Origin: Comamonadaceae bacterium
Lineage (GTDB): Bacteria > Pseudomonadota > Gammaproteobacteria > Burkholderiales > Burkholderiaceae_C
NCBI GenBank assembly: GCA_947448745.1
Contig: CANFOQ010000007.1
Coordinates: 1 to 64,000, forward strand
DNA: 64,000 nt
Reading direction: 5' to 3'
Below the pieces are notes generated by a model. It did no database searches. It was not told where the DNA came from and saw nothing but the letters and a program-made list of their open reading frames with translations. Below are positions 28,846-39,124 of this stretch, piece after piece (the first letter of the stretch is position 1; each line of letters begins with the position of its first letter). The position numbers and the translations under genes were made by a program.

Positions 28846-29628
28846 TTACTGGGCTGCCCAACCACCGTCCATGTTCCAAGCAACGCCGCGCACATTGTTG
28901 CCCGCGGCGGTACAGAAGAACACCGCCAAGGCACCCAATTCTTCGGGCGTGGTGAATTGCATCGAAGGCTCTTTTTCACCCAGCAAAACACGTTTGGCTT
29001 CTTCGTTGGAAATGTTCAAAGCGGCTGCTTTGGCGTCCACTTGCTGTTGCACCAAGGGGGTCAGCACCCAGCCTGGGCAAATGGCATTGCAGGTCACGCC
29101 GGTGGTGGCGGTTTCCAGCGCAGTGACCTTGGTCAATCCGACGATGCCATGCTTGGCCGCCACATAGGCAGACTTTTCGGCCGAGCCCACCAAACCATGA
29201 ACAGAGGCCACATTGATGATGCGGCCCCAGTTGGCCTTCTTCATGGCTGGCAGGGCCAAGCGTGTGGTGTGAAACGCGCTGCTCAGGTTGATGGCGATCA
29301 CGTCGTCCCACTTTTCTGTGGGGAAGTTTTCAATGGCGCACACGTGTTGGATGCCCGCGTTGTTGACCAAGATGTCGACTTGACCAAAACGCTGGGCAGC
29401 GGCTTGCATCATGTCTTCAATTTCTGTCGGCTTGCGCATGTCAGCACCGTGGTAGAGGGTTTGCACGCCCAGTGCTTGAATGGATTGTTCTGCTTCAGCG
29501 TAGGCGCCAAAGCCATTGAGCACAATATGGGCACCTTGTTGGGCCAACGCTGTGGCCAAGCCCAAACCAATGCCGCTTGTGGAACCTGTGACCAAAGCGG
29601 TCTTGCCTTTTAAAAATGGCGTAGTCAT
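28846..29628 (-). CDS. 3-hydroxybutyrate dehydrogenase (SDR)
   Basis: Predicted 260 residues. Classical short-chain dehydrogenase with TGSTSGIGLGLA (NAD-binding, residues 14-25), NNAGIQH, the catalytic Ser in NVASVHG and Tyr-x3-Lys in YVAAKHG. The AGIQHVCAIENFPTEKWD segment and overall length match bacterial D-3-hydroxybutyrate dehydrogenases (BdhA type), which oxidise 3-hydroxybutyrate released from polyhydroxybutyrate to acetoacetate. phaR, the storage-granule regulator, lies about 2.5 kb away. It diverges from relA with about 70 bases between the starts. Confidence 0.9.
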   Translation of the reverse strand: MTTPFLKGKTALVTGSTSGIGLGLATALAQQGAHIVLNGFGAYAEAEQSIQALGVQTLYHGADMRKPTEIEDMMQAAAQRFGQVDILVNNAGIQHVCAIENFPTEKWDDVIAINLSSAFHTTRLALPAMKKANWGRIINVASVHGLVGSAEKSAYVAAKHGIVGLTKVTALETATTGVTCNAICPGWVLTPLVQQQVDAKAAALNISNEEAKRVLLGEKEPSMQFTTPEELGALAVFFCTAAGNNVRGVAWNMDGGWAAQ

Positions 29629-29698
29629 GAATGTCCAATCCCTTACGATGTCAATGTCTTGATTCTGCCCTAGCACCCTTGGTGCCTGAAAACACACC

Positions 29699-31900
29699 AT
29701 GAAAACCGATTCTTCGCCTGCCTCATTGCCTGCATCGCAGGCCTTGCCGGTGACCGAAGCCGGGCAGGCCAGTCAAGCCTTGGTAGAGAAGGCTCGGGTA
29801 TTTGCCCAAGCCTTGTTGTCGGGGCAGCAATTGCCCACGGGTGAGCGATTGGCCGACCACGCGCAAGCTGTGGTTGATTTGGTGGCCCACATTGGCGGCA
29901 CCGCAGACATGCAAGCCGCGGTCTACTTGGCTTACGCCTGCGACCAATTGAACAAGCCCCAAGAACTGCTGGCCGCGGCCTTTGGCGACGAGTTGGCCCA
30001 TTTGGCGGTCGAAGCACAACGCTTGTTCCAGTTGCAGCGTCAAGCTCGTCAACAACGCGACGATCCGCTGCAAAGCCGGGTGCAAATTGAAAATGTGCGA
30101 CGCATGTTGTTGGCGTTCTCGCGTGACTTGCGCGTCGTCATGTTGCTGATGGCCTCGCATGTCCAATCCTTGCGTTACACCGCGTCGTTGAAAGTGGCAG
30201 GCTTTGAAGCCATCGCACGCGAGTCCTTGCAGGTTTTCGCCCCTTTGGCCAATCGTTTGGGTGTCTGGCAAATCAAATGGGAAATGGAAGACTTGGCGTT
30301 TCGCATGTTGGAGCCCGCTGTTTACAAAGAAGTGGCGGGATGGCTGGAGCTCAAACGCACAGACCGCGAGCAAGAAATCGCGCAGGTGCAAGCCTTCTTG
30401 CAAACACAATTGAAGCAGCAAGGCATCAACGCGCAAGTGCAAGGTCGGCCCAAAAACATTTACAGCATCGTGAAAAAGATGCGTGGCAAATCCTTGAACT
30501 TCGACCAGGTGCGCGACTTGCGAGCGCTGCGCATCATCGTGGCCCATGTGGATGATTGTTACCGTGCTTTGTCCTGGGTGCATGGCCACATGCAAGCACT
30601 GGACAACGAGTACGACGATTACATCGCCAAGCCCAAAGCCAATGGCTACCAGTCCTTGCACACGGTGGTGCGACACGCAGGCCAGGTGCTGGAAATTCAA
30701 ATTCGCACCCAAGCGATGCACGAACACGCCGAGTTTGGTGTGGCCGCGCACTGGGCCTACAAAGAGGCAGGTGTCAAGGGTTATGCCGGGGTCTCTGCGT
30801 CAGCCGAGCAAGCACAAAAAATGGCTGTGTTGCGCCAGTTGTTGGCCTGGGAGCGCGACCTGTCTGGCGCACCGGAATCACACACTGCGCAAGATGACGA
30901 CAAAATTTATGTCCTCACGCCCGAAGCGGCCATCGTCGAGTTGCCACTTGGGGCCACGCCCATTGATTTCGCCTACACCTTGCACACCCAACTGGGGCAT
31001 CGGTGCCGAGGGGCCAAGCTCGATGGTGTCTTGGTGCCCTTGAACACGCCACTGCGCAACGGCCAAACGGTGGAGATCACCGCCATCAAAGAAGGCGGGC
31101 CTTCGCGTGATTGGCTCAATCCGGAATTGGGTTTTTTGGCCAGCGGCCGCGCCAAAGCCAAGGTGCGGGCTTGGTTCAATGCGCAAAAAGCCGCGCAAAC
31201 CATGGCCCGGGGTCGCGATCTGGTGGAAAAACTTTTGCAACGTGAAGGCCGCACTGCTTTCAAGCTGGAAGACTTGGCCAAGCAATTGGGTTTTGATTCT
31301 GCTGCGCATTTGTTTGAGGTGGTGGGCAAGGACGAGTTTTCATTGCGACACATCGAGTTGCTGTTGCGACCTGCCGTGGCGCCAGAGCCCTTGGACGAAC
31401 GCTTGCTGCGCAAGGTGCAACGCCCCAAACCGCTGAACTCGCCAGGTGGTGTCTTGGTGGTCGGTGTGGATTCGCTGCTCACCCAGCTGGCGCGTTGCTG
31501 TCGGCCCGCACCACCGGATGACATCAAAGGCTTTGTCACACGTGGCAAAGGCATCAGCGTGCACCGGGTGGAATGCCGAAACTTTTTGCAACTGGTGCAA
31601 CGCAGCCCCGACCGCGTGATTGATGTGGCATGGGGTGGCCATGAAGCTGCGGTGGGCAGTGCGGTGTATCCGGTGGACGTACAGGTGCTGGCGCACGATC
31701 GCCAGGGTTTGTTGCGTGATATTTCGGAGGTGTTTGCCAAGGACAAGATGAACGTCATTGGCGTGCAAACCCAATCCATCAAAGAGGTGGCCTGGATGAC
31801 CTTCACCATCGAGGTGCCAGACGCCTCCCGATTGACCAAAGTTTTGAGCATCGTGAAAACAGTTGCAGGTGTTCAATCAGCACGTCGATTGGCGGCTTAA
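29699..31900 (+). CDS. relA: (p)ppGpp synthetase I, RelA type
   Basis: Predicted 733 residues. Ribosome-associated synthetase that makes (p)ppGpp from GTP/GDP and ATP under amino-acid starvation. The N-terminal hydrolase-like domain lacks the HD and ED metal-binding motifs of SpoT (the equivalent region reads YLAYACDQLNKPQE), so it should not degrade (p)ppGpp. Synthetase domain: RGKSLNFDQVRDLRALRIIV and YDDYIAKPKANGYQSLHTVV. Then a TGS domain (about 400-460), a Cys-containing zinc-finger-like part and a C-terminal ACT domain (YPVDVQVLAHDRQGLLRDIS). It is followed by tRNA-Val. Confidence 0.95.
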   Translation: MKTDSSPASLPASQALPVTEAGQASQALVEKARVFAQALLSGQQLPTGERLADHAQAVVDLVAHIGGTADMQAAVYLAYACDQLNKPQELLAAAFGDELAHLAVEAQRLFQLQRQARQQRDDPLQSRVQIENVRRMLLAFSRDLRVVMLLMASHVQSLRYTASLKVAGFEAIARESLQVFAPLANRLGVWQIKWEMEDLAFRMLEPAVYKEVAGWLELKRTDREQEIAQVQAFLQTQLKQQGINAQVQGRPKNIYSIVKKMRGKSLNFDQVRDLRALRIIVAHVDDCYRALSWVHGHMQALDNEYDDYIAKPKANGYQSLHTVVRHAGQVLEIQIRTQAMHEHAEFGVAAHWAYKEAGVKGYAGVSASAEQAQKMAVLRQLLAWERDLSGAPESHTAQDDDKIYVLTPEAAIVELPLGATPIDFAYTLHTQLGHRCRGAKLDGVLVPLNTPLRNGQTVEITAIKEGGPSRDWLNPELGFLASGRAKAKVRAWFNAQKAAQTMARGRDLVEKLLQREGRTAFKLEDLAKQLGFDSAAHLFEVVGKDEFSLRHIELLLRPAVAPEPLDERLLRKVQRPKPLNSPGGVLVVGVDSLLTQLARCCRPAPPDDIKGFVTRGKGISVHRVECRNFLQLVQRSPDRVIDVAWGGHEAAVGSAVYPVDVQVLAHDRQGLLRDISEVFAKDKMNVIGVQTQSIKEVAWMTFTIEVPDASRLTKVLSIVKTVAGVQSARRLAA

Positions 31901-31946
31901 AGTTGCTGAAGCAGATACTGTTAGAATTACGCTCGTTCGGCAACGA

Positions 31947-32023
31947 AGGCGCGTAGCTCAGCTGGTTAGAGCACCACCTTGACATGGTGGGGGTCGTTGG
32001 TTCGAGTCCAATCGCGCCTACCA
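31947..32023 (+). tRNA. tRNA-Val(GAC)
   Basis: 77 bases with encoded CCA. The acceptor stem AGGCGCG pairs with CGCGCCT; the anticodon stem CCACC/GGTGG encloses the loop TTGACAT with anticodon GAC at 31981-31983; the T-loop is TTCGAGT. It lies 46 bases after relA; a TAGAAT box at about 31922-31927 could be its -10. A weak hairpin with a T-run (32052-32074) lies before phaR. Confidence 0.97.
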
Positions 32024-32102
32024 TCTTGACCGAACCGTTTATCCACCTGACCGTCCGCAAGACGCCTCTTTTTTCGAGCGACTTCTTATTCAGGACAACC
32101 CT

Positions 32103-32642
32103 TTGTCTAGCAAACCCAAGTCCCCAAGCACCTCCGAGGCCCCACACAACGCGGCCAATGCCACTGTGCGGACCATCAAAAAATACCCGAATCGGCGCTT
32201 GTACGACACGCACACGTCAAGCTACATCACCTTGCATGAAGTCAAAGACATGGTGGTGGCAGGCGCTGCCTTGCAAGTGGTCGACGCCAAAACCAATGAA
32301 GATTTAACCCGCAGTATTTTTTTGCAAATCATTTTGGAAGAAGAGTCTGGCGGTGTTCCCATGTTTTCAGAAGCCGCCTTGGTCAACATCATTCGGTTTT
32401 ATGGCCATTCCATGCAAGGTTTCATGGGCAGTTATTTAGAAAAAAATGTGCAGGCCTTTTTGGACATCCAACAACACATGTCCGAGCAGTCCAAACAACT
32501 CACCCCGGAGATTTGGACTCAAATGATGAGCCAACCCAATCCCTTTTTGAAAAATGTCATGGGCAACTACACCGAACAATCACAACAAATGCTGAAACAA
32601 ATGCAAGACCAAATGTTTCAAGCCATGGGATTGAAGCGCTGA
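32103..32642 (+). CDS. phaR: Polyhydroxyalkanoate synthesis repressor PhaR
   Basis: Predicted 179 residues. The N-terminal PHB/PHA accumulation DNA-binding domain has the hallmark [20 protein letters not shown] and the PHB-binding domain follows ([17 protein letters not shown]). PhaR senses polyhydroxybutyrate and represses phasin genes. The C-terminus is rich in Gln and Met and probably coiled. The start is TTG at 32103 behind AGGAC; a GTG 20 codons in is less likely. Its stop overlaps the rimO start (TGATG). Confidence 0.94.
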   Translation: MSSKPKSPSTSEAPHNAANATVRTIKKYPNRRLYDTHTSSYITLHEVKDMVVAGAALQVVDAKTNEDLTRSIFLQIILEEESGGVPMFSEAALVNIIRFYGHSMQGFMGSYLEKNVQAFLDIQQHMSEQSKQLTPEIWTQMMSQPNPFLKNVMGNYTEQSQQMLKQMQDQMFQAMGLKR

Positions 32643-34000
32643 TGGGCGCACCACGCGTTGGCTTTGTCAGCCTCGGATGCCCCAAAGCCCTGACCGACTC
32701 GGAGCTCATCCTCACCCAACTCAGTGCCGAGGGCTACGAGACCTCCAAGACATTTGCGGGCGCCGACTTGGTGATCGTCAACACCTGCGGCTTCATTGAC
32801 GACGCGGTGAAAGAAAGCTTGGACACCATCGGTGAAGCCTTGGCAGAAAACGGCCGCGTCATCGTCACGGGTTGCTTGGGGGCCAAGTCCCAAGAAGATG
32901 GCCGCAACGTGGTGCAAGTCATGCACCCCAGCGTGTTGGCCGTGACTGGCCCACATGCCACCCAAGAGGTGATGGATGCAGTGCATTTGCACTTGCCCAA
33001 ACCACACGATCCCTTCATCGATTTGGTCCCCGCTGCCGGTATCAAACTCACGCCCAAGCACTACGCCTATTTGAAAATCAGTGAAGGCTGCAACCACCGT
33101 TGCACGTTTTGCATCATCCCGTCCATGCGTGGCGATTTGGTGTCGCGTCCCATCGGCGATGTGCTGCGTGAAGCGCAGGCTTTGTTCGAGTCAGGCGTCA
33201 AAGAATTGTTGGTCATCAGCCAAGACACCTCGGCCTATGGCGTGGACATGCGTTACCAAATGGGTTTTCATGATGGTCGTCCCGTCAAAACCAGAACCTT
33301 GGAATTGGTAGAAGCGCTTGCTGATTTGGCCGAGCCGCATGGCGCTTGGGTGCGCCTTCACTATGTTTATCCCTATCCCACTGTGGACCATCTGATTCCA
33401 CTCATGGCCTCGGGCCGTGTGTTGCCGTATTTGGATGTGCCTTTTCAGCACAGCCACCCCGATGTGTTGAAACGCATGGAGCGACCAGCCAGTGGCGAAA
33501 AAAACCTCGAGCGTTTGTTGAAGTGGCGCGAGATGTGTCCGCAATTGGTGGTGCGCAGCACCTTCATTGCAGGCTTTCCTGGCGAGACCGAAGCGGAGTT
33601 CGAACACCTGCTGAACTTTGTGCAAGAGGCGCAAATTGACCGTGCCGGTTGCTTCGCCTACAGCCCCGTGCAAGGGGCAACTGCCAATGACTTACCGGGC
33701 ATGTTGCCGCAAGCCGTGCGCGAAGAACGACAAGCTCGCTTCATGGCCGTGGCCGAAGCCGTGTCTGCAAAAAAATTGAAGTCGCGCATTGGCTCCACCA
33801 TGCAAGTGCTGATTGACAGTGCCAAAGGCCTGGGCAAACAAGGGGGTGTTGGCAGAACCTATGCCGATGCACCAGAGATTGACGGCGTGGTGCATTTGCT
33901 GCCACCTGAGAAGGTCAGCAAGACATATAAAACAGGTGAATTTACGAAGGTGCGCATCGTTGATGCACAAGGCCATGACTTGATTGGCCTGCCGGTTTGA
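32642..34000 (+). CDS. rimO: Ribosomal protein S12 methylthiotransferase
   Basis: Predicted 452 residues. Radical-SAM enzyme that adds a methylthio group to Asp89 of ribosomal protein S12. The N-terminal UPF0004 domain has the auxiliary cluster cysteines Cys13, Cys49 and Cys78; the radical SAM motif is C150-x3-C154-x2-C157 (CNHRCTFC); a C-terminal TRAM domain ends the protein. I chose the ATG at 32642, which overlaps the phaR stop by one base and begins directly at [15 protein letters not shown]. It converges on tRNA-Leu. Confidence 0.96.
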   Translation: MGAPRVGFVSLGCPKALTDSELILTQLSAEGYETSKTFAGADLVIVNTCGFIDDAVKESLDTIGEALAENGRVIVTGCLGAKSQEDGRNVVQVMHPSVLAVTGPHATQEVMDAVHLHLPKPHDPFIDLVPAAGIKLTPKHYAYLKISEGCNHRCTFCIIPSMRGDLVSRPIGDVLREAQALFESGVKELLVISQDTSAYGVDMRYQMGFHDGRPVKTRTLELVEALADLAEPHGAWVRLHYVYPYPTVDHLIPLMASGRVLPYLDVPFQHSHPDVLKRMERPASGEKNLERLLKWREMCPQLVVRSTFIAGFPGETEAEFEHLLNFVQEAQIDRAGCFAYSPVQGATANDLPGMLPQAVREERQARFMAVAEAVSAKKLKSRIGSTMQVLIDSAKGLGKQGGVGRTYADAPEIDGVVHLLPPEKVSKTYKTGEFTKVRIVDAQGHDLIGLPV

Positions 34001-34014
34001 GTGACCGTTAAGAT

Positions 34015-34099
<85 letters not shown>

Positions 34100-34116
34100 T
34101 TTCAGGAAAGCAGAGG

Positions 34117-34125
34117 ATCATATCA
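34117..34125 (-). promoter_or_regulatory. Extended -10 promoter of tRNA-Leu
   Basis: Read on the minus strand, TGATATGAT is an extended -10 (TG-A-TATGAT, one base from TATAAT). The tRNA 5' end is 17 bases further on, so transcription would start about 10 bases before it, normal for a tRNA gene. No clear -35 is seen. The G of the TG element is opposite the C of the proposed ATC start codon of rnr. Confidence 0.55.
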
Positions 34126-36374
34126 AAAAAAGCACCACCACCCATTCTGTCCCTGCTGAAGAATTTCAGGGCACTGTTGAAGGTCATCGCGATGGACATG
34201 GTTTTGTGCAGCGTGAAGATGGTCAAGCCGACGTTTATTTGCCGCCCAATGAAATGCGTGCGGTCTTGCACCGCGATCGTGTGTTGGCCAAGGTCACGCG
34301 CCTTGATCGCAAAGGCCGACCCGAGGGCCGCATCGTTGAAATCCTAGAGCGTCCGGCACAACCCATCATTGGTCGCTTGTTGCAAGAGAGCGGTGTTTGG
34401 TTGGTGGCCCCCGAAGATCGACGCTTTGGCCAAGACATCTTGATTCCCAAAAGCGCCACAGGCAATGCAGCCGTTGGTCAAGTGGTGGTGGTTGAGTTAA
34501 CCGAACCGCCCAGTTTGTTTGGCCAGCCGGTGGGCCGTGTGCAAGAAGTGTTGGGTGAGATGGACGACCCCGGCATGGAGATTGAAATTGCGGTGCGCAA
34601 ATACAGCGTGCCACATCGTTTCTCCGATGCCTGCCTGGCCCAAGCGGCCACGCTGCCCGACAAAGTGGGTCCTCAAGATGCGCGCAACCGCATCGACCTG
34701 CGCGACATTCCCTTGGTCACCATTGATGGTGAAGACGCCCGCGATTTTGACGATGCGGTGTATTGCGAACCCGTCACCAAAGGCCCCACACCCGGTTGGC
34801 GTTTGTTGGTGGCCATTGCCGATGTGAGCCACTATGTGGACACCGGCAGCGCCATTGACATTGATGCCTATGAACGCGCCACCAGCGTGTATTTCCCACG
34901 CCGCGTGATCCCTATGCTGCCGGAAAAACTCTCGAATGGTTTGTGCTCCCTGAACCCCAGCGTGGACAGGCTGTGCATGGTTTGCGACATGATGGTTGAC
35001 GCTGACGGGCAGGTCTACGCCTATCAGTTTTATGAAGCGGTGATGCACAGCCATGCACGCTTCACTTACACCGATGTGGCGGCGATTTTGTCCAACACCC
35101 GGGGGCCGCAAGCTTCCAAGTACAAAGACCGTGTGTCCGACCTGATGAACTTGCACGATGTCTATCGCAGCTTGTTGCAATCTCGCATGAAGCGCGGTGC
35201 GGTGGATTTTGAAACCACCGAAACCCAAATTGTTTGCGATGACAACGGTCGCATTGAAAAAATCGTGCCGCGTGTGCGCACTGAGGCGCACCGATTGATT
35301 GAAGAAGCCATGCTGGCGGCCAACGTGTGCAGTGCCGACTTCATTTTGCAAAGCAAACACCCTGCATTGTTTCGGGTGCACGAAGGCCCCACACCAGAGA
35401 AGCGCGAGATTTTGCGCAATTACTTGCGAGCATTGGGCGTGTCAGCCACCTTGAGCGAAGACCCGACACCAGGTCAATTTCAAGCCATCGCCCAGGCCAG
35501 CAAAGAGCGTCCCGATTCACAGCAAATCCACACCATGCTGTTGCGCTCGATGCAGCAAGCGATTTACACACCCATCAACAGCGGTCACTTTGGTTTGGCT
35601 TACCCGGCCTACACCCACTTCACCAGCCCGATCCGGCGTTACCCCGACTTGCTGGTGCACCGCGTCATCAAGTCCATCTTGAATGGCACGAAATACCAAT
35701 TGCCAGCCTTGCCCACACCTGGTGAAGCCCATGCCAAATTGGCCCGTCGCTTGTCGGCGCAATCCAAACTGGCCCAACGCAAAACTGCCCCAGTCAAAGC
35801 ATCCCCTGCACAACAAGCCTGGGAGGCTGCGGGCTTGCACTGCAGTGCCAACGAACGCCGTGCTGATGAGGCCAGCAGAGATGTGGAAGCGTGGCTGAAA
35901 TGCCAGTACATGCGCGAGCATTTGGGTGAAGATTTCAGCGGCACGGTCTCGGCCGTGACAAGCTTTGGTGTGTTTGTCACCTTGGACGCCATGTACGTGG
36001 AAGGCTTGGTGCACATCACCGAGTTGGGCGGCGACTATTTCCGTTTCGATGAAGCCCGCCAAGAGCTGCGCGGCGAGCGCACAGGCATTCGTTATGCCAT
36101 TGGTGCGCGGGTGCGGGTGCAGGTCAGCCGTGTAGATTTGGATGGTCGAAAAATCGATTTCCGCTGGGTACAAGAGCCCGGCGCTGAAACCTTGGACAAG
36201 GGTTTCAAACGCAAAAATCCTCTACCATCTGCGCCTGAAAAAAAGGGCAGCAAACGCAGTACGCAGAAAAAAACAGCGACTGCCAAAGATGCCAAACCGC
36301 AAAGCTTGACCGAGGCCGTGAAAAAAGCCGCCGCCAAGCCGAAGAAAAATCACAAGCCCAAGCGCAGACCCTGA
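34122..36374 (+). CDS. rnr: Ribonuclease R, probably initiated at ATC
   Basis: Predicted about 750 residues. 3'-to-5' exoribonuclease that degrades structured RNA. Cold-shock domain ([19 protein letters not shown]) near the N-terminus; RNB catalytic domain with the metal-binding aspartates in [18 protein letters not shown]1 domain ([20 protein letters not shown]); a Lys-rich basic tail of about 60 residues. Start: no ATG, GTG or TTG lies between tRNA-Leu and the cold-shock domain. AGAGG at 34112-34116 stands five bases before ATC AAA AAA AGC, which reads like a typical MKKS start with ATC for ATG. The frame is open back to a TTG at 34014, but that would be translated through the antisense of tRNA-Leu. 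Confidence 0.9.
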   Translation: MKKSTTTHSVPAEEFQGTVEGHRDGHGFVQREDGQADVYLPPNEMRAVLHRDRVLAKVTRLDRKGRPEGRIVEILERPAQPIIGRLLQESGVWLVAPEDRRFGQDILIPKSATGNAAVGQVVVVELTEPPSLFGQPVGRVQEVLGEMDDPGMEIEIAVRKYSVPHRFSDACLAQAATLPDKVGPQDARNRIDLRDIPLVTIDGEDARDFDDAVYCEPVTKGPTPGWRLLVAIADVSHYVDTGSAIDIDAYERATSVYFPRRVIPMLPEKLSNGLCSLNPSVDRLCMVCDMMVDADGQVYAYQFYEAVMHSHARFTYTDVAAILSNTRGPQASKYKDRVSDLMNLHDVYRSLLQSRMKRGAVDFETTETQIVCDDNGRIEKIVPRVRTEAHRLIEEAMLAANVCSADFILQSKHPALFRVHEGPTPEKREILRNYLRALGVSATLSEDPTPGQFQAIAQASKERPDSQQIHTMLLRSMQQAIYTPINSGHFGLAYPAYTHFTSPIRRYPDLLVHRVIKSILNGTKYQLPALPTPGEAHAKLARRLSAQSKLAQRKTAPVKASPAQQAWEAAGLHCSANERRADEASRDVEAWLKCQYMREHLGEDFSGTVSAVTSFGVFVTLDAMYVEGLVHITELGGDYFRFDEARQELRGERTGIRYAIGARVRVQVSRVDLDGRKIDFRWVQEPGAETLDKGFKRKNPLPSAPEKKGSKRSTQKKTATAKDAKPQSLTEAVKKAAAKPKKNHKPKRRP

Positions 36375-36387
36375 AAGGACACCAGCC

Positions 36388-37140
36388 ATGACCCAACCCA
36401 AAATCGCCATCGTCACCGGTGCAGGCACCGGCATCGGCAAAACCGCCGCCTTGGCCTTGTTGAACGATGGCTGGCAGGTTGCCTTGGCAGGTCGTCGCGA
36501 ACAACCCTTGAAAGATGTCGCCGAAGAAAGTGGTCATGCCAGTCAATGCTTGGTGGTGCCCACCGATGTCGCCAATCCTGAATCGGTCAAAGCCTTGTTC
36601 GCCCAAACCGTTCAAGCCTGGGGCAGGGTGGATCTGTTGTTCAACAACGCTGGCGTCAGTGCGCCACCCGTGCCCTTGGATGAATTGACCATCGAGCAAT
36701 GGCGCAACGTGGTGGACATCAATTTGAATGGCATGTTCTATTGCTTGCAACAAGCCTTTGCCATCATGAAAAAGCAGCAACCCATGGGCGGGCGCATCAT
36801 CAACAACGGCTCCATCTCTGCTTATGCGCCGCGCCCCAACTCGATTGCGTACACCTCCACCAAACACGCCGTCACCGGTTTGACCAAAACTGCTGCCTTG
36901 GATGGCCGTGCGTTCTCTATTGCCGTGGGTCAAATTGACATCGGCAATGCGGGCACCGACATGGCCGCCCCCATGGCGCGTGGTGTCAAACAAGCCAGTG
37001 GTGATGTCAAGCCCGAACCTTTGATGGATGTCGCGCATGTGGGCGAGTCGATTTTGTACATGGCCAACTTGCCACTGACGGCGAATGTGCTGTTTCACAC
37101 CGTGATGGCGACCAACATGCCCTTTGTCGGACGCGGCTGA
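36388..37140 (+). CDS. SDR-family oxidoreductase
   Basis: Predicted 250 residues. Classical short-chain dehydrogenase: [13 protein letters not shown] (residues 10-22), NNAGVSAP, catalytic Ser in [10 protein letters not shown] and Tyr-x3-Lys in [17 protein letters not shown] near residue 34 suggests NADP preference (basic residue after beta-2). The substrate cannot be told from sequence. The ATG follows GAAAGGA, 13 bases after rnr, so it is probably cotranscribed with rnr. It ends upstream of the rpsB promoter. Confidence 0.9.
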   Translation: MTQPKIAIVTGAGTGIGKTAALALLNDGWQVALAGRREQPLKDVAEESGHASQCLVVPTDVANPESVKALFAQTVQAWGRVDLLFNNAGVSAPPVPLDELTIEQWRNVVDINLNGMFYCLQQAFAIMKKQQPMGGRIINNGSISAYAPRPNSIAYTSTKHAVTGLTKTAALDGRAFSIAVGQIDIGNAGTDMAAPMARGVKQASGDVKPEPLMDVAHVGESILYMANLPLTANVLFHTVMATNMPFVGRG

Positions 37141-37173
37141 GGCTTCTCACAGGGCGTTTGGCCCGCCTCTCTA

Positions 37174-37182
37174 TGCTAGAAT
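37174..37182 (+). promoter_or_regulatory. Extended -10 promoter of rpsB
   Basis: TGCTAGAAT is an extended -10 (TG-C-TAGAAT). No -35 close to consensus is seen at the usual distance. It would start a transcript at about 37189, giving a leader of about 120 bases before the rpsB ATG. Confidence 0.55.
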
Positions 37183-37203
37183 CTACTGGCTTTAGTGAAA
37201 AGA

Positions 37204-37282
37204 TTTACTTTTTGTAAAAACGCTTTAGCAAATCCCAAACCAGTTCCAAAAGGTGTTGCCCTCACAGGCAATGATGAACTGG
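37204..37282 (+). promoter_or_regulatory. Structured rpsB leader, candidate S2 autoregulatory site
   Basis: Two hairpins lie in the leader. TTTAC/GTAAA (37204-37218) forms the first. The second is two-tiered: CCAGTTC (37240-37246) pairs with GAACTGG (37276-37282), and inside it TTGCC (37256-37260) pairs with GGCAA (37267-37271). The AGGAG ribosome binding site follows at 37301-37305. In E. coli the rpsB leader binds S2 and represses rpsB-tsf; applying that to this leader is inference. Confidence 0.5.
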
Positions 37283-37311
37283 CTTTTAGAAACAACCTTC
37301 AGGAGTTACTC

Positions 37312-38058
37312 ATGTCTACATCCATGCGCGAAATGCTGGAAGCCGGTGTGCACTTTGGCCACCAAACCCGTTTCTGGAACCCCAAGATGGCCCCGTTCAT
37401 CTTCGGTCATCGCAACAAAATCCACATCATCAACCTGGAAAAAACATTGCCCATGTTCCAGGACGCGATGAAGTTCGCCAAACAATTGGCGTCCAACCGC
37501 GGCAACATCCTGATGGTCGGCACCAAGCGCCAAGCGCGTGAAATCATTGCCTCCGAAGCCAAACGTGCAGGCGTTCCCTTCGTGGACCAACGCTGGTTGG
37601 GTGGCATGTTGACCAACTTCAAAACTGTCAAAACATCCATCAAGCGCTTGAAAGACATGAAAGCGCAACAAGAAATCGGTTTGGACGCCATGTCCAAAAA
37701 AGAACAACTCATGTTCATGCGCGAGTTGGAAAAATTGGAAAAAGACATCGGTGGCATCCAAGACATGGTGACATTGCCCGATGCGATTTTTGTGATTGAC
37801 GTGGGCTTCCACAAAATCGCCATCGCCGAAGCCAAAAAATTAGGCATCCCCCTTATCGGTGTGGTGGACTCCAACCACTCGCCTGAAGGCATCGACTACA
37901 TCATTCCTGGCAACGATGACTCTTCTAAAGCCGTCACGCTGTATGCCCGTGGCATCGCTGACGCCATCTTGGAAGGCCGTGCCAACGCCGTGAACGACGT
38001 GGTCAAAGCCGTGGCTGAAGGCCAGGACGAATTCGTCGAGGTGGATGCACAAGCTTGA
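37312..38058 (+). CDS. rpsB: 30S ribosomal protein S2
   Basis: Predicted 248 residues. Small-subunit protein at the head-body junction that recruits S1. The start [20 protein letters not shown] and the signature [20 protein letters not shown] (about residues 182-201) are typical. The ATG at 37312 follows AGGAG. It has its own promoter and folded leader. tsf follows after a terminator-like hairpin. Confidence 0.98.
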   Translation: MSTSMREMLEAGVHFGHQTRFWNPKMAPFIFGHRNKIHIINLEKTLPMFQDAMKFAKQLASNRGNILMVGTKRQAREIIASEAKRAGVPFVDQRWLGGMLTNFKTVKTSIKRLKDMKAQQEIGLDAMSKKEQLMFMRELEKLEKDIGGIQDMVTLPDAIFVIDVGFHKIAIAEAKKLGIPLIGVVDSNHSPEGIDYIIPGNDDSSKAVTLYARGIADAILEGRANAVNDVVKAVAEGQDEFVEVDAQA

Positions 38059-38079
38059 TGACCCTCGGGTTATCAGCAC

Positions 38080-38103
38080 AAGGGGCTCGCGTGGCCCCTT
38101 TTT
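38080..38103 (+). terminator. Intrinsic terminator / attenuator between rpsB and tsf
   Basis: AAGGGGC (38080-38086) and GCCCCTT (38094-38100) form a 7-bp stem with a 7-base loop, ending in TTTTT. It probably reduces rather than ends transcription, since no promoter for tsf is obvious in the remaining 49 bases. Confidence 0.8.
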
Positions 38104-38152
38104 CGCACCCCCAATTGAACAACACACATTGAACTGAAACCGAGGAGTATTT

Positions 38153-39046
38153 ATGGCAGCTATCACTGCAAGCATGGTCGCCGAGTTGCGCGCCAAAACC
38201 GATGCCCCCATGATGGAATGCAAAAAAGCCTTGACCGAAGCCGAAGGCGACATGGTCAAAGCCGAAGAGTTGTTGCGCGTCAAGTTGGGCAGCAAAGCCA
38301 GCAAAGCCGCTGCACGGGTCACCGCTGAAGGCGTGGTGGCCACGGCCATTCACGGCAAAACCGGCGCTTTGTTGGAAGTCAACTGCGAAACCGATTTCGT
38401 CACCAAGAACGACAGCTTCTTGGCCTTGGCGCAAACCGCCGCCGAGTTGATCGCCAAACACCATCCCGCCGACATCGATGCTTTGGGTGCTTTGCCCCAT
38501 GCACAAGACGGCTTTGGCCCTACCTTGGAAGATGTGCGCAAAGGTTTGATTGGCAAGATTGGCGAGAACATGAGCTTTCGCCGCTTCCAATATTTCGGTG
38601 GCGATCAACAACTCGCTGCTTATTTGCACGGCACCCGCATCGGTGTGGTGGTCGAGTTCACCGGCGAAGAAACCGCCGCACGCGACGTTGCCATGCACGT
38701 GGCCGCCATGAAGCCTGTGGCGCTGACCAGTGCCGATGTGCCCGCCAATCTGATTGACATGGAGCGTTCAGTGGCCACGGCCAAAGCTGCCGAGTCTGGC
38801 AAGCCTGCTGACATCGCTGCCAAGATGATTGAAGGCGCTGTGCAAAAGTACCTGAAAGAAGTGTCTTTGTTCAACCAGCCTTTCGTGAAAAACGACAAGC
38901 AAACGGTTGAGCAAATGTTGCAAGCCACCAAGACCACGGTGAAATCTTTCACCATGTATGTGGTGGGTGAAGGTATCGAGCGCAAAGTCGATGACTTCGC
39001 GGCCGAGGTGGCCGCCCAAGTCGCCGCTGCCAAGCAGTCAGCCTGA
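38153..39046 (+). CDS. tsf: Elongation factor Ts
   Basis: Predicted 297 residues. Guanine-nucleotide exchange factor for EF-Tu. The N-terminal UBA-like domain starts [20 protein letters not shown] with MECKKAL, and the core signature [15 protein letters not shown] (about residues 72-86) contains the Asp-Phe pair that opens the EF-Tu nucleotide site. The ATG follows GAGGAG. Strong terminators lie on both sides, so its dose relative to rpsB depends on read-through. Confidence 0.98.
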   Translation: MAAITASMVAELRAKTDAPMMECKKALTEAEGDMVKAEELLRVKLGSKASKAAARVTAEGVVATAIHGKTGALLEVNCETDFVTKNDSFLALAQTAAELIAKHHPADIDALGALPHAQDGFGPTLEDVRKGLIGKIGENMSFRRFQYFGGDQQLAAYLHGTRIGVVVEFTGEETAARDVAMHVAAMKPVALTSADVPANLIDMERSVATAKAAESGKPADIAAKMIEGAVQKYLKEVSLFNQPFVKNDKQTVEQMLQATKTTVKSFTMYVVGEGIERKVDDFAAEVAAQVAAAKQSA

Positions 39047-39057
39047 CAGCATCAATC

Positions 39058-39082
39058 AAAGGGGACAACAGTCCCCTTTTTT
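39058..39082 (+). terminator. Intrinsic terminator after tsf
   Basis: AAAGGGGAC-AACA-GTCCCCTTT is a 9-bp stem with a 4-base loop followed by a run of T. It ends the rpsB-tsf unit. pyrH starts 43 bases later, so a pyrH promoter or read-through is needed. Confidence 0.92.
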
Positions 39083-39124
39083 ATGTCTGCAACTCGTTAA
39101 ACTCTGAATCAGATGGAGAAATCA

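Noticed and set aside
32052-32074. Terminator after tRNA-Val (CGTC-CGCAA-GACG then T-run)
   Set aside because: The stem is only four base pairs and the T-run starts four bases after it; too weak to list as a feature.
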